A DNA stretch of 64,000 bases from Heterocephalus glaber (GCF_000247695.1 NW_004624776.1:16248855-16312854); one strand, 5' to 3'. Positions 47,901 through 50,449 are shown, counted from the stretch's first letter. The notes: generated by a model from the letters alone, not told the origin. A program made the numbers and translations.

Positions 47901-49401
47901 TTTCTTGTTCTTCTAAAAAGGAGAAGAAAATGCCTAAATATGTGATTAAAGCTTAAATTAAAACAGCTTACTTATCTTAGTTACTTTCATTACATTTCTG
48001 AACCAAATTTATGCTTTGAATGCATTTGTGATGAGTATTTTTGTGTTTTACTTCCCAAATAATAAAAAATTTGTTACTTCTCAACTAATGAAAATTTAGA
48101 TTAATTCCACCTAGACTATTTCACCTGGCTGATGTGGTTTATGTTTTATTTTATAGCAGAATTTAAGAGAGCAGTGAAGGTAGCTACAGGACAAGAGCTT
48201 TCAAACAATATTTTGGACACCGTCTTCAAGATCTTTGATTTGGATGGTGATGAATGCCTTAGCCATGAAGAGTTTCTTGGGGTGTTAAAAAACAGGATGC
48301 ATCGAGGTTTATGGGTAACATGTTTGGAGCTTTATAAAAACTGCATGTTTATATATTATTAACAATGATATTAAACCTAGATTAACCTAGAATTTGAGCA
48401 AATAGTCTTAAATGAAATTTTAATAGCTTATAAAGAGATTAATAATTGAAATACTGAAATATGTTTTACATAAAATGAGATGCAACATTTTGGTTTTTAA
48501 AAAAATACAGATCTAATAGAAATCACTACTTAAAAATCTTAGGATTTGACTTTGGGCTCTGTATTTATACACCTAGATTCAAATTCTTGCTCTACCATTT
48601 ATTAACTGCTGAGTCTTGCAAAGCTACTTAATTTTTAATTTTTTGAGCTCAGATTCCTCATCTATCTAGTGAGAAAACTAATAGACTCTACGAACAAGAA
48701 TTATTATGAGAATTAAGTGTGTAGTGACTGAGATACATAAAGTAAATGTTAGCTTTTTTTTTTTTTGGTTCCCGGAATCAAACTTGGGACCTTGTGCTTG
48801 CAAGGCAGGCGACAGAACCACTGAGCTAAATCCCCGGCCCAATGTTAGCTATTCTTATTTGCTCAAATTCACAAATTGCCCTAATAACTGTGGGGCAGAT
48901 CAAAGTCAGAGTTGTATTTAGATTTGAATCAGCTAGAAGCATTCTCATGAAAGAAATCTGCACCGGGAAAATGAGGGTTCAAAGAAAACGTACACAACAG
49001 GTAGGCGGGGAGGCCAGAAGGAAGGACAGGGTAATAAAGAATGTGATGTCCATGTCTTTGAAGACAGAGCTTTTCAACTTATAACTTAGAAACCAAATTG
49101 AATTCCTATAGCAACTATAGGAGAAGTACAGGAAACTAACAAATACGATTTTCATTAACAACCCTTTTACACCACAGTACACCTTCAGCTTTTCTTTGGA
49201 GGAATGTGGGAAGGAAATGAGCTGTAACATAATGTACATATGTAATTATTTTGGCCATGAAGAGAAGGACCCTTAATGCTTACTTTTTATTCACAGGTAC
49301 CACAACAACAGAGTATACAAGAATACTGGAAATGTGTGAAAAAAGAAAGCATTAAAGGAGTAAAAGAAGTCTGGAGAAAAGCTGGGAAAGGCCTTTTTTA
49401 A
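6246..49401 (+). CDS. MICU2: MICU2, C-terminal two thirds (8 coding exons of a split gene)
   Basis: MICU2 is an EF-hand regulator in the mitochondrial intermembrane space. It pairs with MICU1 and gates the mitochondrial calcium uniporter (MCU). Eight exons join in frame: 6246-6293, 7395-7477, 20310-20375, 39115-39212, 43007-43178, 47637-47745, 48157-48314 and 49297-49401. Every junction has AG acceptor and GT donor, and split codons are restored across each intron. The product is about 279 residues ending GKGLF-stop, against about 434 for human MICU2, so the start codon, mitochondrial targeting peptide and 5' exons lie upstream of the window. Both EF-hand loops are canonical: DTDGNEMMEKKE and DLDGDECLSHEE. 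The sequence between them, including RFFGKRG and the ENKDIYWKNVREKLSAGE segment, matches MICU2 rather than MICU1 or MICU3 as I remember those proteins. No frameshift or internal stop is seen, so the gene looks functional. Confidence 0.95.
6485..6567 (-). mobile_element. ID-like SINE with target-site duplication
   Basis: Antisense element from a T-rich stretch and GGTACTGGGGATCAAACTCG to GAGCTAAATCCCTGGCC. The repeat TCTTTGTTTCTT flanks it at 6473-6484 and 6568-6579. Confidence 0.92.
6740..7075 (+). repeat. Ancient dispersed repeat, family A, copy 1
   Basis: Shares the ordered phrases GACAGCTAAA, a TTAATTTCTTAATCTTGA-like line, a TAAGATG phrase and a final AAAATAAAG with the element at 59200-59515. 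I recognise it as an old dispersed family but cannot name it. It stops about 300 bases before the exon at 7395. Confidence 0.5.
7395..7477 (+). CDS. MICU2: MICU2 coding exon with first canonical EF-hand
   Basis: The acceptor is TTTATTGCAG and the donor is GTGAGT. The exon supplies the last two bases of a Lys codon, then PHTGFHVAFKMLDTDGNEMM and EKKEFLK. The loop DTDGNEMMEKKE has Asp at positions 1 and 3, Asn at 5 and Glu at 12, as expected of a calcium-binding EF-hand. It ends in phase 0. Confidence 0.95.
7776..7846 (+). mobile_element. ID-like SINE, internally deleted
   Basis: GGGCCAGGGATGTAG is followed at once by GCCTGGCGAGCACAAGG, so most of the box A to mid region is missing. The B box and GTACC end are intact. 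Imperfect direct repeats GATATGTACTTTTA and GATGTGTATTTTTA flank it. Confidence 0.78.
7847..8160. other. Intronic sequence, nothing recognised
   Basis: A-rich single-copy-like DNA. Confidence 0.5.
8165..8560. repeat. Old interspersed repeat, unclassified (GC-rich)
   Basis: More GC-rich than its surroundings, with phrases such as AATAATTTGGCTTACAGTTTC and GGCAGCAGTCAGGGAGCAGAG. It resembles the element at 61850-62200 in layout (GGCT(T/C)(A/C)CAG, ATGGCAG, CAAGC). Two overlapping short ORFs here are not genes. Confidence 0.4.
8690..9265 (+). mobile_element. Ancient L1 3' UTR fragment
   Basis: Typical order for an old L1 tail: CCAATTCCACCCCTAAATAT, TATTCATAGCAGCTTTATTC, ATCAATAAATAACTATACAA, then GATTCCACTTATATGAAATT. 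Confidence 0.65.
9266..9895. other. Intronic sequence, nothing recognised
   Basis: AT-rich DNA with no element that I can name. Confidence 0.5.
9910..9992 (-). mobile_element. ID-like SINE with target-site duplication
   Basis: Antisense, T-tail then GGTACCAGGAATTGAACTTG to AGCTAAATCTCTGGCC. The repeat AGCAGTTTGCCTTT flanks it at 9896-9909 and 9993-10006. Confidence 0.92.
10007..11056. other. Intronic sequence, nothing recognised
   Basis: Contains short overlapping ORFs on both strands near 10091-10473 with no recognisable protein and no splice support. Otherwise single-copy-like. Confidence 0.5.
11058..11094 (+). pseudogene. U6 snRNA 5' fragment (pseudogene)
   Basis: GTGCTCGCTTCAGCAGCACA followed by TATACTAAAATTAGAAGAA matches about the first 37 nucleotides of U6 snRNA with few changes. 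The rest of U6 is absent: after this the sequence is unrelated. No U6 promoter elements (PSE or TATA at proper spacing) are seen upstream. Confidence 0.85.
11095..11600. other. Sequence after the U6 fragment, origin unknown
   Basis: Could be the 3' partner of a U6 chimeric retrocopy or plain intron. I see no poly-A tail and no clear flanking duplication. Confidence 0.4.
11617..11745 (+). mobile_element. B1 SINE, diverged
   Basis: CCTGTAATCTCAGCCCTTGT, AGACTGAGACAGGAGGAATA and AAGACCAGCCTGGACTATAT, followed by an A- and C-rich tail. Confidence 0.8.
11746..13602. other. Intronic sequence, nothing recognised
   Basis: About 1.9 kb of AT-rich intron without recognisable repeats or exon-like frames. 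Confidence 0.5.
13603..13724 (+). mobile_element. B1 SINE with internal tandem duplication
   Basis: The B1 core is followed by two successive copies of CAAGGCCAGCCTG(G/A)(G/A)CT with CATAGTGAGTT or CATAATGAGA. It ends GACCCTGTCTTGGGG and a G-rich run instead of a plain A-tail. Confidence 0.85.
13725..14180. other. Intronic sequence, nothing recognised
   Basis: Purine-rich, no open frame of note. Confidence 0.5.
14195..14934 (+). mobile_element. 5'-truncated L1, 3' UTR, with target-site duplication and N gap
   Basis: Well conserved L1 tail: AACCCTTCTCCATTGCTGG, GGAAATCAATATGGAGATAC, CATTTGACCCAGCTATTCCC, then GGAGTACTACTCAGC. It ends AATGTACCAATAAGAGAATT plus As. The repeat AAGAGGGAGTGTTT flanks it at 14181-14194 and 14935-14948. 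Its low divergence suggests a fairly recent insertion. Bases 14607-14859 are unknown. The 211-codon frame spanning it is chance plus Ns. Confidence 0.92.
14607..14859. other. Assembly gap (253 Ns)
   Basis: A run of N inside the L1, probably a repeat-caused gap. Open frames reported across it have no meaning. Confidence 0.99.
14949..15882. other. Intronic sequence, nothing recognised
   Basis: Includes a 106-codon antisense frame (15043-15363) with no recognisable protein. A weak tRNA-SINE-like phrase (AGTTACAGCACTTGTCTTG) is near 15523. Confidence 0.45.
15883..16028 (+). mobile_element. B1 SINE, diverged
   Basis: Contains GTAATCTCAACACTTAGGC, GAAGCAGGAGGATCACTG and AGAACCTGTCTCAAAAACC with an A-rich tail. 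The middle carries the extra segment seen in duplicated B1 copies. Confidence 0.78.
16029..17884. other. Intronic sequence, nothing recognised
   Basis: About 1.85 kb of mostly AT-rich intron. No SINE, L1 or LTR that I can name and no conserved exon-like frame. Confidence 0.5.
17885..18826 (+). mobile_element. Ancient L1 ORF2 remnant, interrupted by a B1+ID SINE
   Basis: Degenerate L1 ORF2: GGAGGAGGACCCAAATTATC, GATGAAATGGACAGATATCT, later GTGAGGTTTATTCAGAGAAT and AATCAGTGCAATCCATCTTA. A SINE at 18403-18595 splits it. No open frame survives. Confidence 0.7.
18403..18595 (+). mobile_element. B1+ID composite SINE
   Basis: A 7SL-derived B1 part (GTCATCCCAGCTACTTGGGA to TTAGCAAGACCC) is joined by an A-rich linker to a shortened ID part (GTTGTAGCTCAGTGGTCAAG, GGGTTCAAACCCTCAGTGCC). 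The tail becomes a CATA repeat. Confidence 0.88.
18827..18914 (+). mobile_element. ID/B2-type SINE
   Basis: GGCTGGGGAGAGATTGCTTG, GCATGCATGAGGCCCTGGG, CCCGCACCACC plus As. Confidence 0.82.
18915..19500 (+). mobile_element. Ancient L1 3' portion, probable
   Basis: Old-L1 style lines: AATGGTGCCATAGTCATAGA, AGCATGCATCTCAAGAACTT, ATAATGTATGATTTTATTTA and a final AAAATAAAAATTAGG. It is likely the continuation of the ORF2 remnant before the SINE at 18827. Confidence 0.5.
19510..20309. other. Intronic sequence before the 66-nt exon
   Basis: Strongly AT-rich and free of recognisable repeats. Confidence 0.5.
20310..20375 (+). CDS. MICU2: MICU2 coding exon, linker after EF-hand 1 (66 nt)
   Basis: The acceptor is TCTTTTTAG and the donor is GTATGT. 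It encodes 22 residues beginning LQKIISKQDDFK and ending NETECQ, the linker after EF-hand 1. It is phase 0 on both sides, so it is a symmetric cassette exon. Its introns are long: about 12.8 kb upstream and 18.7 kb downstream. Confidence 0.93.
20376..20840. other. Intronic sequence, nothing recognised
   Basis: Downstream flank of the 66-nt MICU2 exon. AT-rich. Confidence 0.5.
20843..21009 (-). mobile_element. B1 SINE
   Basis: Antisense: T22-type tail, TCAGGGTTTCATTGCTATG, GATCTTGAACTCACTACG, then CAAGTGCTGGGATTACAGGC and CACACCCAGCC. The near repeats TATCTATCTTTT and ATAGATGCATCTTTT flank it. Confidence 0.88.
21160..21540 (+). mobile_element. Probable mariner-type DNA transposon remnant
   Basis: One frame near 21335-21470 reads LFPKAKMTMRGF, stop, INSEYQG and later IKD, resembling the mariner transposase block around the third catalytic acid (PHPPYSPDLAP-like, LFPKLK-like). 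Here the catalytic context is destroyed. The family is recalled and not searched. Confidence 0.45.
21541..22916. other. Intronic sequence, possible LTR debris
   Basis: 22000-22420 is richer in GC and has an LTR-like feel (GGTTTTACTGGGGTCAGCT, ATGGCCCATACCCCCAGG) but no clear ends. The remainder is AT-rich and unremarkable. Confidence 0.35.
22917..23092 (+). mobile_element. B1+ID composite SINE
   Basis: B1 part with CCTATAATCCCAACACTCTG and GGCAGGAGGATCACAAATG, ending AGACTCTCAAAATTTT, then a short ID part GGGGTGGGGTTGTAGCTTAG ending CCACTACC plus As. Confidence 0.88.
23093..23813. other. GC-rich block of unknown origin in AT-rich intron
   Basis: Base composition jumps at about 23160-23780, with short open frames on both strands. 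No recognisable protein, no splice-supported exon, no clear LTR ends. Confidence 0.4.
23827..23885 (-). mobile_element. 5'-truncated ID SINE with intact target-site duplication
   Basis: Antisense T-tail, then GTACCAGGGATCAAACTCGG, TCCTTGCGCTTGCGAGG, where it stops: the A-box half is absent. The repeat TAGATTGGCTTTT flanks it at 23814-23826 and 23886-23898. Confidence 0.9.
23992..24079 (+). mobile_element. ID-like SINE with target-site duplication
   Basis: GGGCTGGGGGTTTAGCTCAG to CGGTAACAAAAAATAAAAAT. AAAATAAATTCCA flanks it at 23979-23991 and 24080-24092. Confidence 0.92.
24093..25280. other. Intronic sequence, nothing recognised
   Basis: Includes a G-rich run near 24300-24318. No repeat or gene that I can name. 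Confidence 0.5.
25281..25480 (+). mobile_element. B1+ID composite SINE
   Basis: 5'-shortened B1 part (GCGCCTATAATCCTAGTAG to GAACCTGTCTCAAAATTT), AT-rich linker, then ID part GGCTAGGGGTGTAGCTCAG and TTTGATCTCTAGTACC. Confidence 0.85.
25723..25815 (-). mobile_element. ID/B2-type SINE with TTTG-repeat tail
   Basis: Antisense. The tail has become (GTTT)n at 25722-25744, followed by GTGCTGGGGATCAAACCC, GGCCTCATGCATGCTGAGCC and ATACCACTGGGATACCTGGC. Confidence 0.85.
25985..26525 (+). mobile_element. Ancient L1 3' portion
   Basis: Old L1 tail words in order: AAATAAATCCCAGATGAATC, GAAGAAGCAATTAGCAGAAG, TTTGACCTAGCACTCTAACTT, then ACAACAATGCCTATAATAAA and GGGAAACAACTACATATTCA. A chance 80-codon antisense ORF lies inside. 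Confidence 0.6.
26800..26881 (-). mobile_element. ID/B2-type SINE
   Basis: Antisense T run, GTGGCATTAAGGATTGAACC, TTTGTGCATGCTAAGCACA, ACTCAGCCCC. Confidence 0.8.
26963..27020 (+). mobile_element. B1 SINE, internally deleted
   Basis: CTGAGCATGGTGATATGTG, TCTGTAATCACAGCAGCAAG, then directly GACCTTGGCTC and A20. Most of the right half is missing. Confidence 0.7.
27021..27814. other. Intronic sequence, nothing recognised
   Basis: AT-rich and without nameable repeats. Confidence 0.5.
27815..27930 (-). mobile_element. Short L1 3' end fragment
   Basis: TTTTTATTAGTACATGTTTG, ATGATTACATTCATCCTGG and TACATGTACATAACACAT, ending in a C-rich stretch. The same sequence block begins the antisense L1 at 33133. 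Confidence 0.75.
27934..28134 (+). mobile_element. B1+ID composite SINE
   Basis: AGCCAAGAGTGGTGGCAGAC, GGCAGGAGGATCACAAGTTT, GACCCTGTCTCAAAATAAG linker, then GGGCTGGGGATGTGTAGCTC and AATCCTCAGTAC with a (CAAA)n tail. Confidence 0.88.
28135..29409. other. Intronic sequence with a local repeat
   Basis: Mostly AT-rich. A GC-richer segment at 28870-29060 holds three near copies of CACTGGCCAGAGCCA at about 28979-29028. A 70-codon frame here has no recognisable protein. Confidence 0.45.
29410..29640 (+). mobile_element. Probable Tigger/pogo-type DNA transposon remnant
   Basis: One frame reads ENCIFLLIDLAPGKSKAKCV, then a stop and ELWKTVPHIHV. It resembles the DDE transposase segment LLLxDNAPGHP of Tigger and jerky-type proteins, with Asn replaced by Leu and His by Lys. 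It is broken by stops and no terminal repeats were found. Confidence 0.45.
29917..30075 (+). mobile_element. B1 SINE with internal duplication
   Basis: GAGCTAGGTGTGGTGGCACA, CCTGTACTCCCAGCATTTT, then two versions of the GGCC/TCTAGTTGGGCTATGTGG segment (second: CAAGGCCAGCCTGAACTTCA). AT-rich tail. Confidence 0.87.
30076..30635. other. Intronic sequence, nothing recognised
   Basis: AT-rich, no nameable element. Confidence 0.5.
30636..30720 (+). mobile_element. B1 SINE, shortened
   Basis: GGTATGGTGGTGCTACATGG, TAGTCCCAGCTGAGGTGGGA, GGATTGCTTGATCC, then A- and GAAA-rich tail. The right half is missing. Confidence 0.7.
30929..31103 (-). mobile_element. B1 SINE with internal duplication and simple-repeat tail
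   Basis: Antisense. The tail contains GGTTT repeats (30944-30965) and GTT repeats (30974-30989). The core has two GGCTGGCCT(T/C)GAACTCAC copies, the duplication seen in other B1 copies here. Confidence 0.87.
31104..31689. other. Intronic sequence, GC-richer, unclassified
   Basis: Balanced composition with an 81-codon frame (31248-31493) without recognisable domain or splice support. Confidence 0.4.
31690..33130 (+). mobile_element. Ancient L1, ORF1-side portion
   Basis: Phrases of old L1 ORF1: ATTATCAAAGACTATAAAGC, GACAGAGGAAAGGACCGGCG, AAAAATAACCTTCAAGAATA and AGAGAATTTGTCACCAACAG, which is the end of ORF1. A SINE is inserted at 32092. It likely forms one element with the ORF2 pieces from 33991 on. 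Confidence 0.6.
32092..32176 (+). mobile_element. ID/B2-type SINE inside ancient L1
   Basis: GTGCAGAGTGTAGCTCAGTG, TAGCATGCACAAAGCCCTGA and CATTCCTAGCACTGC. Confidence 0.75.
33133..33990 (-). mobile_element. 5'-truncated L1, 3' UTR, antisense
   Basis: Starts with the 3' end TTTTTTATTAGTACATGTTT, pyrimidine-rich tract, then TTATGGCAGAGTAGTACTC, TTGTGCTGCTATAAACATGG, TCTTTTGGGAAGATACCC, and CATTTCTCTAATGGCCAGTG. It splits the older + strand L1. Confidence 0.85.
34306..34396 (-). mobile_element. ID-like SINE with target-site duplication
   Basis: Antisense T-tail, GGTACCGGAGATCGAACTCG to GAGCTAAATCCCCAGCCCC. TAAAGTTGACTTCT flanks it at 34292-34305 and 34397-34410. Confidence 0.93.
34872..34962 (-). 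mobile_element. ID-like SINE (left arm of inverted pair)
   Basis: Antisense GGTTCTGGGGATTGAACTCG to AAGCTAAATCCCCGGCCC. TAAACTC(G/A)CTTTT flanks it at 34859-34871 and 34963-34975. Confidence 0.92.
34991..35070 (+). mobile_element. ID-like SINE (right arm of inverted pair)
   Basis: Sense CAGCCGGGGATTTAGCTCAG to CCCTGGTACC plus As. AAATCA(C/T)GGATC flanks it at 34979-34990 and 35071-35082. It faces the preceding element head to head, 28 bases apart. Confidence 0.92.
35352..35438 (+). mobile_element. ID-like SINE, internally shortened
   Basis: GGGCTGGGGATTTAGTGG skips part of the A-box flank, then CAAGGTCCTGAGATCAATCC and CCAGTACC. Confidence 0.85.
35586..35775 (+). mobile_element. B1+ID composite SINE
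   Basis: CCTGGCATGGTGGCACACTC, CTGAGGCAGGAGTATCTC, GAGACCCTGTCTCACTATT, then a weak ID part ending CCCTGGGTTCAGTCCTCAGT with a CA-rich tail. Confidence 0.85.
35814..35977 (+). mobile_element. Partial B1+ID SINE ending in a CA microsatellite
   Basis: Only the right end of the B1 part (GGCAGGAGGAACATAAGTTT) plus ID part GGCCTAGAGTTGTAACTCAG. The tail is a (CA)n run at about 35934-35977, a microsatellite seeded in a SINE tail. Confidence 0.82.
37301..38380. other. Intronic sequence, unclassified
   Basis: GC-richer patch at 37330-38140 with several short frames on both strands. None has a recognised protein or splice signals matching MICU2. Confidence 0.4.
38471..38567 (-). mobile_element. ID-like SINE with target-site duplication
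   Basis: Antisense; the tail is G/T-rich and then GGTACCAGGGATTGAACTCG to GAGCTAAATCCCTGGCCC. CTCATTATTAGTTTT flanks it at 38456-38470 and 38568-38582. Confidence 0.93.
38606..38761 (+). mobile_element. B1 SINE with internal duplication and target-site duplication
   Basis: GGCCTGGTGTGGTGGCACAC to GGCCCTGCCTCAAAAAACAG, with two GAGGCCAGCAGGCTACC / CAAGGTCAGCCTGAATTAC copies. GGAAAA(C/A)CAAGTGTTT flanks it at 38590-38605 and 38762-38777. Confidence 0.92.
38778..39114. other. Intron flank before MICU2 exon
   Basis: AT-rich, ends in the TTTTCATAG acceptor. Confidence 0.5.
39115..39212 (+). CDS. MICU2: MICU2 coding exon (linker to RFFGKRG segment)
   Basis: The acceptor is TTTTCATAG and the donor is GTAAAT. 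The 98 bases encode GQTMKESEIDTTLQMRFF, then GKRGERKLHYKEFR, plus two bases of an Arg codon finished by the next exon. The first residues differ from human MICU2 as I recall it; the part from TTLQMRFF onward is strongly conserved. Confidence 0.93.
39264..39400 (+). mobile_element. B1 SINE without internal duplication
   Basis: GAAGCCGGGCATGGTGACAC, GTAGTCCCAGCTCTTGGGAG, GGGCCAGCCTGGGCTATATA and GAGACCCTGTCTC plus As. It lies 50 bases after a MICU2 donor site. Confidence 0.9.
39401..40559. other. Intronic sequence, possible L1 5' region at the end
   Basis: No element named with confidence. The sequence from about 40080 may be the 5' UTR of the following L1. Confidence 0.35.
40560..41935 (+). 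mobile_element. L1 with ORF1 and beginning of ORF2, 3'-truncated
   Basis: ORF1 coiled-coil residues are readable (DMINKSREDTDKKIEELRSM, 40740-40800), then the C-terminal RNA-binding part (HIIVKIPETQQKNKILQAVR and YPAKPCFKIDGEIRYF) with a frame change near 41465. ORF1 ends at 41691. The ORF2 endonuclease start follows at about 41730 (VITINVNGLNSPIKR, CCIQETHL) and is lost after about 41935. A SINE interrupts ORF1 at 40870. Not active. Confidence 0.88.
40870..40962 (+). mobile_element. ID-like SINE inserted in L1 ORF1
   Basis: GGGGCCGGGGATTTAGCTCAG-type start, CAAGGTCCTGAGTTCGATCC, CCAGTACC plus A18. Close to the local consensus, so a young insertion. Confidence 0.93.
41936..42587. other. Intronic sequence, nothing recognised
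   Basis: AT-rich, with a small (ATAC)/(TATG)-rich palindromic patch at about 42119-42152. Confidence 0.45.
42588..42680 (+). mobile_element. ID-like SINE
   Basis: GGGGTTGGGGATTTAGCTCA, CAAGCACAAGATCCTAAGTT and CCAGGTACC, then a C run and As. Confidence 0.9.
43007..43178 (+). CDS. MICU2: MICU2 coding exon (FMENLQ to LSAGE)
   Basis: The acceptor is TTTAATATTTAG and the donor is GTTAGT. After one base completing Arg, 57 codons run from FMENLQTEIQEM to NVREKLSAGE. This is the mostly helical middle of the C-terminal lobe. The reading frame stays open upstream of the acceptor to an ATG at 42693, but that upstream part is intron with no conserved residues, so I start the exon at the splice site. 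Confidence 0.95.
44125..44440. repeat. Insert of unknown class in ancient L1
   Basis: GC-richer than the surrounding L1, with overlapping short ORFs on both strands (62 and 102 codons). No family recognised. Confidence 0.35.
45116..45203 (+). mobile_element. ID-like SINE with target-site duplication
   Basis: GGGGCTAGGGATTTAGCTCA to CCCCGGCACC plus A-tail. AAAAATCCATAGGA flanks it at 45102-45115 and 45204-45217. Confidence 0.93.
45300..45780. repeat. GC-rich insert of unknown class with a 159-codon frame
   Basis: The + strand is open for 159 codons (45301-45780) and overlapping frames are open on both strands, which fits a GC-rich repeat such as an LTR better than a gene. The protein is not recognisable and no splice sites link it to MICU2. 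Confidence 0.35.
46093..46118. repeat. (GT)n microsatellite
   Basis: About 13 GT units in a row. Confidence 0.95.
46294..46447 (+). mobile_element. B1+ID composite SINE, shortened
   Basis: CAGCCAGGCATGGTGGCACA, CTGAGGTAGGAGGATCACAA, AACTCTGCCTCAAAATAAA, then AGCTGGAGTTGTAGCTCAGT and CAATCGTCAATATGCC. Near-repeats AATTAAAATTTT and ATTAAAATTTTT flank it. Confidence 0.85.
46448..46666. other. Short intronic stretch, nothing recognised
   Basis: AT-rich. Confidence 0.5.
46667..46754 (-). mobile_element. ID/B2-type SINE
   Basis: Antisense GCAGTGCTAGGGATGAAACC, GGGCTTTGTACGCGCTAGCC, ACCACTGAGCTACACCC. Confidence 0.83.
46985..47375 (-). mobile_element. MaLR LTR (MLT1-like)
   Basis: The antisense MLT1-type order is clear: GAGCTGCCATAACAAAGTAC, ACACTGGTCAGCTCAAACAA, then TCATCAGATTAGGGCCCTAC and GATAAAGTCACACTAGGG. 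Terminal base pairs are not sharp. It is a non-coding LTR and no internal retroviral genes accompany it. Confidence 0.7.
47376..47636. other. Intron flank before MICU2 exon
   Basis: GC-rich to about 47470, then AT-rich into the acceptor. Confidence 0.45.
47637..47745 (+). CDS. MICU2: MICU2 coding exon (SISLDEFKSFCHF...)
   Basis: The acceptor is TTTTTATTAG and the donor is GTAAGA. It has 109 bases: 36 codons from SISLDEFKSFCHF to HRPVRL plus one base of an Ala codon. SLDEFKSF and the helix EDFAIAMQMFSLAHR form the degenerate EF-hand-like region before the second calcium-binding loop. Confidence 0.94.
48157..48314 (+). CDS. MICU2: MICU2 coding exon with second canonical EF-hand
   Basis: The acceptor is TTTTATAG and the donor is GTAACA. 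It has 158 bases: two finishing Ala, then 52 codons from EFKRAVKVATGQE to HRGLW. The loop DLDGDECLSHEE has Asp at 1, 3 and 5 and Glu at 12, a complete calcium-binding loop. Reading through the donor would add about 15 residues and a stop, removing the normal C terminus. Confidence 0.95.
48315..48744. other. Last MICU2 intron, 5' part, nothing recognised
   Basis: AT-rich. No repeat named. Confidence 0.5.
48755..48840 (-). mobile_element. ID-like SINE with target-site duplication
   Basis: Antisense T-tail, GGTTCCCGGAATCAAACTTG to GAGCTAAATCCCCGGCCC. AATGTTAGCT flanks it at 48745-48754 and 48841-48850. Confidence 0.92.
48851..49296. other. Last MICU2 intron, 3' part
   Basis: Old, possibly MIR-like sequence near 48850-48980 (GCAGATCAAAGTCAGAGTTG, GAAAATGAGGGTTCAAAG) but not certain. 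Confidence 0.35.
49297..49401 (+). CDS. MICU2: MICU2 last coding exon and stop
   Basis: The acceptor is TTTTTATTCACAG. It encodes 34 residues, VPQQQSIQEYWKCV to KAGKGLF, then TAA. This is the C-terminal helix. The Cys in EYWKCV is probably the cysteine that forms the disulfide with MICU1; that assignment comes from family knowledge and is not visible in the DNA. Confidence 0.95.
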   Translation, partial: VPQQQSIQEYWKCVKKESIKGVKEVWRKAGKGLF

Positions 49402-49719
49402 AAAGAGATAACACAGAAATTATGTTGCTCCAAATGTCAGGATCTGAGATTTTTTTTCCACAGCATTAGCTGCTTTCCTGAAGTCCTCATTGATTTCCTT
49501 TGTAATATAAAAATGCTATGTACCTGCTTTCTGATTCAATGATTTCTTGATATGTTTTCATTAAAAAACAGTGGAAAGAAAGGGAACTACAATACCATTT
49601 TACAAAAACAAACACTGGATTCTTTCAGAAGGCCTAAATTCTAAGTAACATTTTATGCTTTGGTAAGACACCTAGTTGCTGAATTCTTAGAAGTGCCTGA
49701 TACACTTTCTGGAAAGGTA

Positions 49720-49757
49720 GTGCTTGCTTTGGCAGCACATACACTAAAGTTGGAAGA
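49720..49757 (+). pseudogene. U6 snRNA 5' fragment in the MICU2 3' UTR
   Basis: GTGCTTGCTTTGGCAGCACA then TACACTAAAGTTGGAAGA matches about the first 38 nucleotides of U6. It is older than the 11058 copy by number of changes and is cut at nearly the same position. It would be carried in the mature MICU2 mRNA. Confidence 0.85.
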
Positions 49758-49950
49758 GCAAACAAAGCACCTGACTCACAGGCCAGTATCAATTCCAGAA
49801 GTTGTGGTATTCCTAGTAGGATAAATGAAATTAAAAACTGATTTCAGATTTCTTGCATTGGTATTATAGCTAATAAATTTCTTGTATGTTTTATTTCAGT
49901 TAGCTGTATATTGTCTTAAAATAATATGTAAATGTCAGTAATGAAATCAA

Positions 49951-49956
49951 AATAAA
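49951..49956 (+). terminator. Polyadenylation signal of MICU2
   Basis: A canonical AATAAA lies about 550 bases after the stop. A downstream element rich in T and GT (about 49982-50000) follows. Cleavage is expected near 49970-49980. Confidence 0.7.
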
Positions 49957-50086
49957 GTGCATAGATACAAAAAATATTCAGGTGCTTTTTACTTGTGTAT
50001 ATTTAACTACATTTTTTAAAAAAGGTTTTTTTCACTTTTTCTTCACTTCCCAATCTCATTAGTTTATGTTCTTAAAAACCATCACA

Positions 50087-50165
50087 AGGCTGGACATGTA
50101 GCTTCAAGCACTTGACTGGATGGCTACAGACCCTGGGTTTGATCTCTAGCACCACAAAACACAAA
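50087..50165 (+). mobile_element. ID/B2-type SINE, diverged
   Basis: GGCTGGACATGTAGCTTCAA, ACCCTGGGTTTGATCTCTAG, CACCACAAAAC tail. Confidence 0.78.
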
Positions 50166-50179
50166 CAAATCCTAGTATA

Positions 50180-50214
50180 CCAAGTTCGATCCCCGGTATC
50201 CCCCCAAAAAAGAA
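50180..50214 (+). mobile_element. ID SINE 3' fragment, strongly 5'-truncated
   Basis: Only CAAGTTCGATCCCCGGTATC, C-run and As remain, about 35 bases with the B box at its start. The short repeats TAGTATAC flank it. Confidence 0.75.
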
Positions 50215-50348
50215 AATAGTATACTTAGGAAAATTTTGATTGCAAGATCAGGGTCTCATGGGATATATGGTTTCTGGGAAATGTATGTTTAAAGTAGCAC
50301 TAGAAATTAATTAGCATTAAAGTAAATACAGTATTATGAAAGGCATTA
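50215..50348. other. Intergenic, nothing recognised
   Basis: Short AT-rich stretch. Confidence 0.5.
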
Positions 50349-50362
50349 AAAATAAATGGTCA

Positions 50363-50435
50363 GGGCTAGGGATTTAGCTCAGTAGCACCATGCCAGCCTC
50401 ACAAGCGCAAGGTCCTGAGTTCGATCCTTGGTACC
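50363..50435 (+). mobile_element. ID-like SINE with target-site duplication
   Basis: GGGCTAGGGATTTAGCTCAG to CCTTGGTACC. AAAATAAATGGTCA flanks it at 50349-50362 and 50436-50449. It lacks a separate A-tail beyond the duplication. Confidence 0.92.
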
Positions 50436-50449
50436 AAAATAAATGGTCA

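Larger units (their letters stand above)
49402..49975 (+). other. MICU2: MICU2 3' untranslated region
   Basis: AT-rich sequence from the stop codon to the likely cleavage site, about 570 bases. It contains a 38-base U6 snRNA-like fragment at 49720. The 3' limit is inferred from the AATAAA at 49951 and the T- and GT-rich stretch after it. Confidence 0.7.
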
